Below, piece by piece: positions 26,193 through 33,523 of a stretch of DNA of 64,000 nucleotides; position 1 is the first letter of the stretch, and the number at the start of each line of letters is the position of its first letter. Under the pieces are notes generated by a model, which did no database searches, was not told the origin of the DNA, and worked only from the letters and a program-made list of their open reading frames with translations. The stretch is from Roseateles_B sp041912595 (GTDB taxonomy: Bacteria; Pseudomonadota; Gammaproteobacteria; Burkholderiales; Burkholderiaceae_C), in assembly GCA_041912595.1 (NCBI GenBank), contig JAYRMR010000003.1:1-64000 (forward strand), written 5' to 3'. The translations under genes were made by a program, and so were the position numbers.

Positions 26193-26639
26193 ATGCGCGC
26201 TCCCCTGCTCAAACTGCCCGGCTGGCACAAGCGCTGGCTCTACACCAGCTTCGCCGTCCTGCTGATGACCGGCCTGGCCTGGCTGCTGCTGCACTACAGC
26301 CGCGAGGCCGACGCGCTGCCATCCCCCGCCGAGGCCTGGCTGATCCGCGCGCATGGCCTGGCCAGCATGGCGGCGCTGATGGGTCTGGGCATGGTGGCGG
26401 GCAGCCATGTGCCCGCCGGCTGGCGGCTGAGCGCCCAGGCAGGCCGCCTGGCGCAGCGCCGCAGCGGGCTGTGGCTCAGCGCGGGGCTGAGCGCCGTCGT
26501 GCTGCTGGCCTACGGGCTGCTGTACCTCGTCCCCGAGGCCTGGCATGAGACGGCCGGCTGGGCGCATGCCGGCCTGGCCCTCGGCGTCACGGGCCTGTGG
26601 GCCTGGCACCGGCCTCGGCGCCACGGCCCGGCGGGCTGA
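26193..26639 (+). CDS. Small four-helix inner-membrane protein of the Fur unit
   Basis: 148 residues with four predicted membrane helices: about 16-36 (YTSFAVLLMTGLAWLLLHY), 55-75 (LASMAALMGLGMVAG), 93-115 (LWLSAGLSAVVLLAYGLLYLVP) and 124-142. Histidines lie at or near helix ends: LLHYS, RAHGLA, GSHVPA and AGWAHAG. This is suggestive of a b-type heme protein such as a small cytochrome b561/DUF4405-like subunit, but I cannot assign a family. It follows the ApbE gene by 25 bp and is the last gene of the operon. Its stop directly abuts the stop of the convergent rdgC. As an electron donor to the periplasmic FMN protein it would fit, but this is inference. Confidence 0.7.
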   Translation: MRAPLLKLPGWHKRWLYTSFAVLLMTGLAWLLLHYSREADALPSPAEAWLIRAHGLASMAALMGLGMVAGSHVPAGWRLSAQAGRLAQRRSGLWLSAGLSAVVLLAYGLLYLVPEAWHETAGWAHAGLALGVTGLWAWHRPRRHGPAG

Positions 26640-27668
26640 TCAGTCCCAGGGCGCCGGTTCTTCGGCAGCGGCGGCCGTGGCGGCCGTGGATGCCGATGCG
26701 GCCGGGGCGGCCGGGGCTGAGGCCGCCTGGTCTTTCTGCAGCTGCAGGCTGACGCCCTGCAGGGCCGCGGCCGCGAAGTCGTGCTCGCCGCCGAGGCCGT
26801 AGATCAGGTCCGGCAGCAGCTGCGAGAGCTCGCCCGTGGCCAGCGCGGCGTCGGCATCGAAGGCCTCGTCCTTGCTGGGCTTGTCACGGCCCTCGAAGAC
26901 GATGTCCAGGAAGGCGATCTTCTTGATGGCGAAGGTGTCGGTCAGCAGGAAGGAGACGCGGTCGCGCCACGTCAGGGCGAGCTTGGTGGGGCGCTTGCCG
27001 GCGGTCAGGTGCTGGCGGACTTCCTCGATGTCCAGCGGGTGGCGGGCGTAGCGCACCACCGACTTCATCTCGTCCTCGCTCTTGAGCTCGCACTCGCGGT
27101 CGACCGTGAAGCTGGCGGGCGGCACGCCGTCCATCAGCCAGGCGGCCATGCAGGCGGCGGGCGTCTCGGCGGTCTGCAGCAGCTGCACCACGAGGTTCGG
27201 CAGGCACTTCACGAGCAGGGTGATGAGCTCGTCCGCCTTGCTCACGGAGCCGGCGTCCACCATCAGCAGACGCTGCTTGGTGTCGATCCACACGCGCGTC
27301 GCGCCCTGCTTGGTGAAGGCCTGGGGCAGCAGCTCCTGCGTGACCTGCTCCTTGAGATCGTTCTTGACCTTCTTGCCCGGCTTGCGGCCCGTTTCCTGCT
27401 CAATGCGCTCGCACAGCTCGTCCACCCGGCGGCGCACGACGGAGCCCGGCAGCACGCGCTGCTCGACCTGCAGCTTCAGCAGCCAGTGGCCGCCGACGTC
27501 TTCGATCAGGGGCGCATGCGCCACGCCGCGCGGCGAGACCCAGCCCGCGGACAGCGGCTGCGTGGCGCCGCAGGGCACGAAGCGCTCGGGCTCCAGCGCT
27601 TCCTCGATCTCCTCGATCGTGGCCTGCCACTCAGGCGCGATGCGGTACAGCAGGAGATTCTTGAACAC
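26640..27668 (-). CDS. rdgC: Recombination-associated protein RdgC
   Basis: 342 residues. The N-terminus MFKNLLLYRIAPEW and internal blocks WVSPRG, VERRVLPGSVVRRRVDE-like, LPQAFTK, RLLMVDAG and DRVSFLLTDTFAIKKIAFLD identify RdgC. It forms a ring-shaped dimer that binds duplex DNA without sequence specificity and modulates RecA. The E. coli protein is about 300 residues; this one has a roughly 40-residue Ala-rich low-complexity tail ending EEPAPWD. It converges on the Fur operon with no spacer: its stop begins one base after the other. The 187 bp upstream hold a leftward terminator. Confidence 0.95.
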   Translation of the reverse strand: MFKNLLLYRIAPEWQATIEEIEEALEPERFVPCGATQPLSAGWVSPRGVAHAPLIEDVGGHWLLKLQVEQRVLPGSVVRRRVDELCERIEQETGRKPGKKVKNDLKEQVTQELLPQAFTKQGATRVWIDTKQRLLMVDAGSVSKADELITLLVKCLPNLVVQLLQTAETPAACMAAWLMDGVPPASFTVDRECELKSEDEMKSVVRYARHPLDIEEVRQHLTAGKRPTKLALTWRDRVSFLLTDTFAIKKIAFLDIVFEGRDKPSKDEAFDADAALATGELSQLLPDLIYGLGGEHDFAAAALQGVSLQLQKDQAASAPAAPAASASTAATAAAAEEPAPWD

Positions 27669-27697
27669 GGATGACCTCTCTCAATCACTCAAGCAAA

Positions 27698-27716
27698 AAC
27701 GCCCCGGCGGGGCGTT
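27698..27716 (-). terminator. Leftward intrinsic terminator upstream of rdgC
   Basis: AACGCCCC pairs with GGGGCGTT around a 3-nt loop. On the minus strand the stem is followed by a T-rich run (five A at 27695-27699 on the plus strand), so it would stop leftward transcripts from the DsbA-like gene before they reach rdgC. The remaining bases between 27717 and 27855 show nothing I can assign. Confidence 0.7.
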
Positions 27717-27855
27717 CGTGGATTCGTTCCCAGGGCCGCGGCAGCGCGGCCGACCGAGGGGCATTGTCGCTCAGCCTGCCGGGGCTGCCGCCTGGGGCGG
27801 TCCCCCTTTACAAGCCGTGGCAATTGAGGCCCGGCGGCCACGCGGGGGCCGGGGC

Positions 27856-28512
27856 TCAGTGGCCGGCCTTGGCTTCCTCGGCGGCGATCTGGCGCAGCGC
27901 CTGCGCGAAGACCTCGGGCGGCTGGCCGCCCTGCAGCAGGTAGCGCTCGTTGATGATCAGCGCGGGAACGGACTGGATGCCCTGCGCCTGCCAGAAGGCT
28001 TCCTGCTCGCGCACGGCGGCGGCGTGGGCATCGCTGTCCAGCACCGCCTGCGCACCGGCGGCGTCGAGGCCCGCGGCCCGTGCGGCGTCCAGCAGCACCT
28101 CGCGATCACCCGGGTTGCGCCCTTCGGTGAAGTAGGCCGTGAACAGCGCCAGCTTGAGCGCCTTCTGGCGCGCCGGGTCGACCTCGCCGGCCCAGTGGAG
28201 CAGGCGGTGAGCGTCGAAGGTGTTGTAGATGCGGTCCCGGGCGCCCTTGGTGAAGGTGAAGCCGAGCGCCTCGCCGCGCTGGCGGATCTGCTCGCGCGTC
28301 TGCTCCAGCTGCTCCGGGCGGGCGCCGTACTTACGGGCGAGGTGGGCGTTGATCTCCTCGCCCTCGGCCGGCATCTGCGGGTTCAGCTCGAAGGGCTGGA
28401 AGTGCAGGGTGGCCTGGACTTCCGGCACCTCGGCGAGGGCCTGTTCCAGGGACTTGAGCCCGATGGCGCACCAGGGGCAGGAGACGTCGGAGACGAAATC
28501 GATCTTCAGCAT
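27856..28512 (-). CDS. DsbA/FrnE-family thiol oxidoreductase
   Basis: 218 residues. Thioredoxin fold with C-P-W-C near residues 12-15 (VSDVSCPWCAIG) and the helical insertion and cis-Pro region SVPALIINERYLLQGGQP typical of the FrnE/2-hydroxychromene-2-carboxylate isomerase branch of the DsbA superfamily. It has no signal peptide, so it is probably a cytoplasmic disulfide or glutathione-dependent oxidoreductase. Members of this branch have been linked to oxidative stress and polyketide biosynthesis. The gene lies 69 bp downstream of a small hypothetical gene on the same strand. Confidence 0.9.
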   Translation of the reverse strand: MLKIDFVSDVSCPWCAIGLKSLEQALAEVPEVQATLHFQPFELNPQMPAEGEEINAHLARKYGARPEQLEQTREQIRQRGEALGFTFTKGARDRIYNTFDAHRLLHWAGEVDPARQKALKLALFTAYFTEGRNPGDREVLLDAARAAGLDAAGAQAVLDSDAHAAAVREQEAFWQAQGIQSVPALIINERYLLQGGQPPEVFAQALRQIAAEEAKAGH

Positions 28513-28581
28513 GGCGCCATCGTAGTGGGATGCGGGGATCCCCGCTGGCCAGGGGGCTTGTCGGGGCGCGGGTCCCGTGGC

Positions 28582-28974
28582 TCAGGAGCGGTAGCCCAGG
28601 CCGCCCAGCCAGTCGAGGGCGTCGGCCAGGTCGCGGCAGTCCCGGCGGTCGACCCGGCTGGCCGTCTCCCGGCTCAGCGGTTCCACGACGTCGGCGAGCA
28701 GGCCGGAGGGCATCATCACCGCATAGGCGCCCAGGCCATGGGCGGTCGCGTCTACGAAGAAGGCCAGCCAGCACTGGTAGGCCTCGGGCGTGGCGCCTTC
28801 CCAATCGTGGAACAGGCCGGCCATCGCCCAGCGCCCGTCATGCCGGGCCCACAGGGCGGCGGCATCGCGGTGCAGGGCGCGGGCCGCCACGTCGTTCCAG
28901 ACGCCCTCGTACTGCACGATCAGCACGTCGCCGCGCCAGTGCAGGTGGTAGTTGCCGTGCTGGTTCCAGTCCAT
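28582..28974 (-). CDS. Hypothetical protein, 130 residues
   Basis: Start at the ATG 28974. The sequence opens MDWNQHGNYHLHWRGDVLIVQYEGVWNDVAARAL and contains WAMAGLFHDWEGATPEAY. The alternating strand-helix pattern and GVWN segment recall STAS-like or SpoIIAA-like small proteins, but I cannot assign a family. No signal peptide or membrane helix is present, suggesting a cytosolic protein. Coding looks genuine: codon third positions are strongly G/C and the ORF fills the gap. The region just upstream carries a TAGACT decamer and a palindromic operator-like site, so this gene may have its own regulated promoter. The DsbA-like gene follows 69 bp later. Confidence 0.7.
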   Translation of the reverse strand: MDWNQHGNYHLHWRGDVLIVQYEGVWNDVAARALHRDAAALWARHDGRWAMAGLFHDWEGATPEAYQCWLAFFVDATAHGLGAYAVMMPSGLLADVVEPLSRETASRVDRRDCRDLADALDWLGGLGYRS

Positions 28975-29000
28975 GCGAGATCAGCGAGTCGACCCGAAGG

Positions 29001-29010
29001 CCAGTCTAGG
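29001..29010 (-). promoter_or_regulatory. Decamer CCTAGACTGG, copy 1 (possible -10 region)
   Basis: On the minus strand this reads CCTAGACTGG, with TAGACT as a possible -10 about 29 bp before the start of the 130-residue gene. The same decamer occurs upstream of potF (39222-39231) and of the putrescine-cluster aminotransferase (45834-45843). No good -35 hexamer is seen at 17 bp. Confidence 0.35.
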
Positions 29011-29016
29011 TGAGAT

Positions 29017-29030
29017 TGAAAACGATTTCA
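29017..29030. promoter_or_regulatory. LacI/GalR-family operator-like palindrome
   Basis: TGAAAACGATTTCA fits the TGWAANCGNTNWCA pattern used by LacI/GalR-type regulators, with a central CG. It is palindromic except at the two positions flanking the CG. It lies between two leftward genes, immediately upstream of the TAGACT decamer, so binding here would block the promoter of the 130-residue gene. No LacI-type gene is in the window. Confidence 0.4.
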
Positions 29031-29039
29031 TGACAGGGA

Positions 29040-30044
29040 TCAGGGACAGACCGTGCCGGCGGGGCCGTCACTGGACGGCTCGCTCGGCCGGGCCCAGTAG
29101 AACCAGTCGGTGCCCACGGCGGCTGCGGCATCGGGGAACACGAGGCAGCCGTCGCCGGGCGCCAGCACCGCCGTGCCGTCGTGGCGCCGGCCGATGAGCT
29201 CGCCGGCGCGGACGGCATCGAAATGGCGCCAGGGGCGCTCGAAGCGGTCGTCCGGGTGCAGGCGGTCGAACACGTCCCGCATCTGCAGGCAGGCCGGCTC
29301 GCCGCTCGGAAGCGGCGGGGCGTCCTCCGGGGCGATCATGCCCAGCAGCGCGAGCGCCCGGCGCACGGCGGCTTCGGCGAAGTCGACGGCAGCCGGGTCG
29401 TCGTGCTGGCCGCATTCCAGCGTCACGCCGTAGCCGCCGGTACGGCGCATGGCTTCGGTGGTGCCGACGGCCTGGACGATGTCGCCGGCCGGCGCCCCAC
29501 GGCGGGCGAGGCCGCGGGCGTAGGTTGCGAGCCATCCCTCGACGATCCGGGGCGCGCCCAGCGCCCGGGCCAGGCGCGTCTCGGCCGCCTCGTGCGCGAA
29601 GGGCTCCAGCGGCCCGTCGTTGTCGCGCGGGCCCCGCATCACGAAGGGGTCGCCCTCCGCGCGGAAGGAGTGCAGGTCCAGCAGCACCTCATGCGCCGCG
29701 AGCAGCGGGCACAGCACATGGGCGACGTGGTCCTCGTACAGGCGCGGAGGGCTTGTCGGCTGGAGCTGGCGGTTCAGGTTGCGCTCGCCCTGGCGTTCGC
29801 CGCGGGCGTAGGCGAGCGGGTTGGTGACGGGCAGCAGCGTCAGATGGCCGCGCAGAAGGGGCAGGCTGCCGTCGTCGAGCGCCTGCACGAGCCGGGCCAG
29901 GGCGCGCGTGCCGCAGGTCTCGTTGCCATGCACGGCGGCCGTCACCAGCAGGCGCGGGCCGGGCGCCAGGGCCAGGTAGGTATGCAGCCGCAGATGACCC
30001 AGCGGCGCCGCGGCAGACGGGGAGAGCGGCATGCCCGCGGTCAC
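29040..30044 (-). CDS. Succinylglutamate desuccinylase/aspartoacylase-family hydrolase
   Basis: 334 residues. The zinc carboxypeptidase-like fold of the AstE/AspA group is recognisable by AVHGNETCG (zinc ligands H and E), the NPLAYARGERQGERNLNRQL block with the substrate-binding NR pair, and LLDLHS (third zinc ligand His). A Glu in VTLECGQHDD is the likely catalytic residue. The family removes acyl groups from N-acylated amino acids. The GTG start at 30044 overlaps the TGA stop of the PIG-L-like gene (GTGA); an ATG at 30032 is an alternative. Coupling with a deacetylase suggests both act on N-acylated compounds, but the substrate is not known. Confidence 0.85.
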   Translation of the reverse strand: MTAGMPLSPSAAAPLGHLRLHTYLALAPGPRLLVTAAVHGNETCGTRALARLVQALDDGSLPLLRGHLTLLPVTNPLAYARGERQGERNLNRQLQPTSPPRLYEDHVAHVLCPLLAAHEVLLDLHSFRAEGDPFVMRGPRDNDGPLEPFAHEAAETRLARALGAPRIVEGWLATYARGLARRGAPAGDIVQAVGTTEAMRRTGGYGVTLECGQHDDPAAVDFAEAAVRRALALLGMIAPEDAPPLPSGEPACLQMRDVFDRLHPDDRFERPWRHFDAVRAGELIGRRHDGTAVLAPGDGCLVFPDAAAAVGTDWFYWARPSEPSSDGPAGTVCP

Positions 30045-30967
30045 GCCAGGCTGAGTCGCTCGGCGGCGCCGGCCATGCGCGGCGGCAGGTCGTCCTGCTC
30101 GCGGCCGGCGAGCCAGCGCGTCAGGCGGTAGAGCGTGGCAAAGCCGAAGGCCGGCGGCGCGGTGCCGGCCCCGGCGATCATCTCGCCGCCGCGGCGCACG
30201 TTGTCTGCCATCCAGGCGGGCAGGCGCAGGTGGTAGGGGTTGCGCGCCACCTCGCCCTCATGGCGGGACAGGGCCTGCACCAGGCGTGCCAGGTCTTGCC
30301 TGGAGCTCTCCACCATCAGATTGGCGCCGGACTGCGGCGCCCAGTATTCGGTCTGCGCCACGAGCCCGTTGTAGCCGGCGGCCTGCAGGGCATCGAGGGC
30401 CAGACGGTGGACGCCCATGTGGGTGGCGATGCCGTCGCCCTCGTGGGGCAGCAGAACGAGCGCCGGCTGCTCGCGGCGCAGCAGCGCGGCGGCCTTGTCG
30501 ACATGGCTCTGCCACAGGCTCGGCTGGGCGATGGGGGTGTCGGGGCGGACCTGCTCCAGGCCGCCGTCGGCGAGCTGCAGGGTCTCGAAGTCCAGCAGCT
30601 CGCAGGCCTGGCGCAGCTCGTGCCAGCGCGGCTGGCGGCGGGCCTGGTTGCTGCCCAGCGTCACGGCCACATTGCAGACGCGCCAGTGCGACTCGCGACG
30701 CAGCCGCAGCGGCAGGGCGCCGACGATGCACTCGTCATCCGGATGGGGGGAAAAGATCAGTGCCAGCGGCGTGTGGCCCCGGCGCTTGCGGGCCGGGGCG
30801 GCCTCGTCGCAAGGCGGGAGCTGCATCAGCCGGGCCCAGTCGTCGACCCAGGCGAGCCAGGCGGCCAGTTCGCGGGCCCGATCGGCCTCGGTGGCGGGCA
30901 GGCGACCCTGCTGGGCGCCTTCTTGGGCATCGTCGGCTTCGAGGGCAGGGGGGCGGGGAGGGGACAT
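30041..30967 (-). CDS. PIG-L family deacetylase
   Basis: 308 residues from the ATG at 30967; the frame is open to an ATG at 31021, but the extra residues look non-coding. The zinc-binding motif is SPHPDDE near residue 74 (A/S-H-P-D-D-E), and the third ligand His lies in DGIATHMGVHRLAL. PIG-L proteins deacetylate N-acetylglucosamine-type substrates, for example in mycothiol, bacillithiol or glycolipid synthesis. An 80-residue N-terminal helical extension (EADRARELAAWLAWVDDWARLM) is unusual. The 3' end overlaps the AstE-like gene by 4 bp. It is 84 bp downstream of the EamA transporter of the polyamine cluster and may be read from it. Confidence 0.84.
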   Translation of the reverse strand: MSPPRPPALEADDAQEGAQQGRLPATEADRARELAAWLAWVDDWARLMQLPPCDEAAPARKRRGHTPLALIFSPHPDDECIVGALPLRLRRESHWRVCNVAVTLGSNQARRQPRWHELRQACELLDFETLQLADGGLEQVRPDTPIAQPSLWQSHVDKAAALLRREQPALVLLPHEGDGIATHMGVHRLALDALQAAGYNGLVAQTEYWAPQSGANLMVESSRQDLARLVQALSRHEGEVARNPYHLRLPAWMADNVRRGGEMIAGAGTAPPAFGFATLYRLTRWLAGREQDDLPPRMAGAAERLSLA

Positions 30968-31051
30968 CGGCACAACAGCGGCAGGGGGCCGGCCAATGTT
31001 AGGGCATCCCCTGGCTCTCATGGGGCGTTGACGGGCGCAAACGACGCAAAC

Positions 31052-31975
31052 TCAGGGATTGCCCTGCATCGATGCGGCGGCGGCGGTGGGCGTGGCGCGA
31101 CGCGCGGGCCAGGTGGCGAGCAGCACGCCGGCCAGCGCGAGGCCGTAGGCCAGGGCCTGCGAGGCCTGCAGATGCTCACCCAGGAAGAGCCCGCCCACCA
31201 GTGCCGTCGCGATGGGCAGGAAGACCATGAAGACCCCGGCCTGCGAGGCCGGCACGGCCTGCAGCCCGCGCATCCAGAGCACGACGGTGACCATGCTCGC
31301 CGCGGCCGCGTAGAAGCCCAGCAGGCCCCAGTGCGGCAGCGGCACGGCGGCGAAGTCGAAGCTCAGGGCCTGCCACAGGCCCAGCGGGGTGACCAGCACC
31401 AGCCCCCAGAGGTTGATCAGCGCGCTGATGCGCCGCGGGGTCAGGTCTTGCGTCAGCCGCTTGCCGATGACGACATAGCCCGCCTCGCAGAACACGGCGG
31501 CCAGCACCAGGGCCAGGCCCCGCGGCGTGGACTGTGCGGCGCCGCCCTGGCGTTCCAGCGCCACGAGCGCGATGCCCGCCACGCCCAGCACGATGCCGGC
31601 CAGCACCCGCCGCGTGAGACGCTCCTTGAGCACGAGGGCGCTCAGCAGCGCGACCGCCGCCGGGATGCCCGCCATGATTACCCCCGCAGCCATGGCCGAG
31701 CACTCGCGCAGACCGAAGAGCAGGCAGATCGAGAACAGGAAGTTGCCGATGAAGCTCTCGAGGAACAGCAGCCGGCGGGTCGCGCCGTCGAGCGGCGCGG
31801 CACCGGCCGGCGCTTTCACCCAGCCGGCCATCAGCACGCCGGCGACGCCGAAGCGCAGCCAGGCCAGCAGAAAGACCGGGAAGCTCAGCAGCAGGAGCTT
31901 GGACAGCCCGACATAGCTGCCGACGAGGCTGGTGCTGGCGGCGAGGCTGAGGTAGGCGGCGACGGGGATGTTCAC
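31052..31975 (-). CDS. EamA/DMT-family membrane transporter
   Basis: 307 residues from a GTG at 31975 that overlaps the TGA of the aldehyde dehydrogenase gene (GTGA). About ten hydrophobic helices in two EamA repeats, for example SLVGSYVGLSKLLLLSFPVFLLAW at the start and MVFLPIATALVGGLFLGEHL in the second half. The inner-membrane transporter substrate is unknown. Its tight coupling to the putrescine catabolic genes suggests export or import of a related metabolite such as an amino acid or GABA-like intermediate, but nothing in the sequence proves it. It is the last clear member of the leftward polyamine cluster. Confidence 0.85.
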   Translation of the reverse strand: MNIPVAAYLSLAASTSLVGSYVGLSKLLLLSFPVFLLAWLRFGVAGVLMAGWVKAPAGAAPLDGATRRLLFLESFIGNFLFSICLLFGLRECSAMAAGVIMAGIPAAVALLSALVLKERLTRRVLAGIVLGVAGIALVALERQGGAAQSTPRGLALVLAAVFCEAGYVVIGKRLTQDLTPRRISALINLWGLVLVTPLGLWQALSFDFAAVPLPHWGLLGFYAAAASMVTVVLWMRGLQAVPASQAGVFMVFLPIATALVGGLFLGEHLQASQALAYGLALAGVLLATWPARRATPTAAAASMQGNP

Positions 31976-33465
31976 GCGCCGTTGATCCGCAGCCAGGTGG
32001 TCTTCAGCTCCGTGTACTTGTCGAAGGCGTGCAGGCTCTTGTCGCGGCCGTTGCCGGACTGCTTGTAGCCGCCGAAGGGCACCGTCATGTCGTCCTCGTC
32101 GTACTGGTTGACGTGGACGGTGCCGGCGCGCAGGGCGCGGGCCACGCGGTGGGCGCGGTCCAGGCCGTCGCTCCAGACGCTGGCCTGCAGGCCGTAGCTG
32201 GAGTCGTTGGCCAGGCGGATGGCCTCGGCCTCGTCGTTGAAGCGCAGCACGCTCATCACCGGGCCGAAGATCTCCTCGCGGGCGATCTTCATGCCGTTGG
32301 CGACGCCGCTGAAGATGGTGGGCGCGACGTAGAAGCCGCCGCTGTCCACACGGGCCTGCGTGGCGCCGCACAGCGCGCGGGCGCCCTCGGCGAGGCCGGA
32401 CTCGATGTAGCCCATCACCGTGCGCAGCTGGCCGTCGTCGACGAGCGCGCCCATGACGGTGGCCGGGTCCAGCGGGTCGCCCGGCTGGTAGCGCGGCGCC
32501 TGCTGGGCCAGCAGCGCCTCGAACTCATCGGCGATGCTGGCGTGCACCATCACGCGGGAGGGCGCATTGCAGCTCTCGCCCTGGTTGAAGAACATGCTGC
32601 CGGCCACGGTGCGCGCGGCGCGGGCCAGGTCCTTGAAGTCGGGGAAGACGATGAAGGCGCTCTTGCCGCCCAGCTCGTTGAAGACGCGCTTGAGGTTGGA
32701 GCGGCCCGCGTACTCGAGCATCTTGCGGCCCACGCGCGTGGAGCCCGTGAAGCCGATGGCGTCGACGTCCATGTGCAGGGCCAGCGCCTCGCCGGCCTCG
32801 TGGCCGTAGCCCGGCACCACGTTGAACACGCCCTCGGGCAGCCCGGCCTCGACGGCCAGCTCGGCCAGGCGCAGGGCCGTGAGCGGGCTCTTCTCGCTGG
32901 GCTTGAGCACCACCGAGTTGCCCGCGGCCAGCGCCGGCCCGAGCTTCCAGGAGGCCATGATCATCGGGTAGTTCCAGGGCACGATGGCGCCGATCACGCC
33001 CATGGGCTCGCGGGTGATGAGGGCCAGCGCATTCGGGCCGGTGGGGGCGATCTCGTCATAGACCTTGTCCACCGCCTCGGCGTACCACTGGATGCAGCGC
33101 GCGGCGGCCGGCACGTCCACGCCCAGCGCGTACTGGATGGGCTTGCCCATGTCCAGGGTCTCGAGCAGGGCCAGCTCGTCGCGGGCGGCGAGGATCCGGT
33201 CGGCGAACTTCAGCAGGATCTTCTTGCGCACGGCGGGCGGCTTGGCGGCCCAGCGGCCGTCCTCGAAGGCGCGGCGCGCGGCCTGCACGGCGGCGGCTAT
33301 GTCCTCGGTGCCGCAGCGGGCGACCTGGCCGAGCACGCGCCCGTCGATGGGGGAGATGCAGTCGAAGGTCTCGCCGCGGACGCTGTCCACGCGGCGCCCG
33401 CCGATGAAGGGGCGGCCGTCGATCTTCAGGTCCTGGGCACGCGCGTGCCAGTCGATGGTGCTCAT
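31972..33465 (-). CDS. puuC: NAD-dependent aldehyde dehydrogenase, probable PuuC
   Basis: 497 residues. Class I ALDH fold: VPWNYP near residue 165 in the NAD-binding domain, GFTGSTRVGR, the general-base Glu in NELGGKSAFIVF and the catalytic Cys in FFNQGESCNAPS. Similarity pattern and length match PuuC/AldH-type enzymes that oxidise gamma-glutamyl-gamma-aminobutyraldehyde (Puu route) or gamma-aminobutyraldehyde. Context is the main argument for PuuC: puuA, puuB, puuD and the Pot transporter are all in the same leftward cluster. The gene is 58 bp downstream of the porin-like gene and overlaps the next transporter by 4 bp. Confidence 0.86.
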   Translation of the reverse strand: MSTIDWHARAQDLKIDGRPFIGGRRVDSVRGETFDCISPIDGRVLGQVARCGTEDIAAAVQAARRAFEDGRWAAKPPAVRKKILLKFADRILAARDELALLETLDMGKPIQYALGVDVPAAARCIQWYAEAVDKVYDEIAPTGPNALALITREPMGVIGAIVPWNYPMIMASWKLGPALAAGNSVVLKPSEKSPLTALRLAELAVEAGLPEGVFNVVPGYGHEAGEALALHMDVDAIGFTGSTRVGRKMLEYAGRSNLKRVFNELGGKSAFIVFPDFKDLARAARTVAGSMFFNQGESCNAPSRVMVHASIADEFEALLAQQAPRYQPGDPLDPATVMGALVDDGQLRTVMGYIESGLAEGARALCGATQARVDSGGFYVAPTIFSGVANGMKIAREEIFGPVMSVLRFNDEAEAIRLANDSSYGLQASVWSDGLDRAHRVARALRAGTVHVNQYDEDDMTVPFGGYKQSGNGRDKSLHAFDKYTELKTTWLRINGA

Positions 33466-33523
33466 GGGAATGTCCGTGTTCGATGGGAAGGCCGGGCGGC
33501 GTCAGGGCCCGGCCCCGCCCGGG

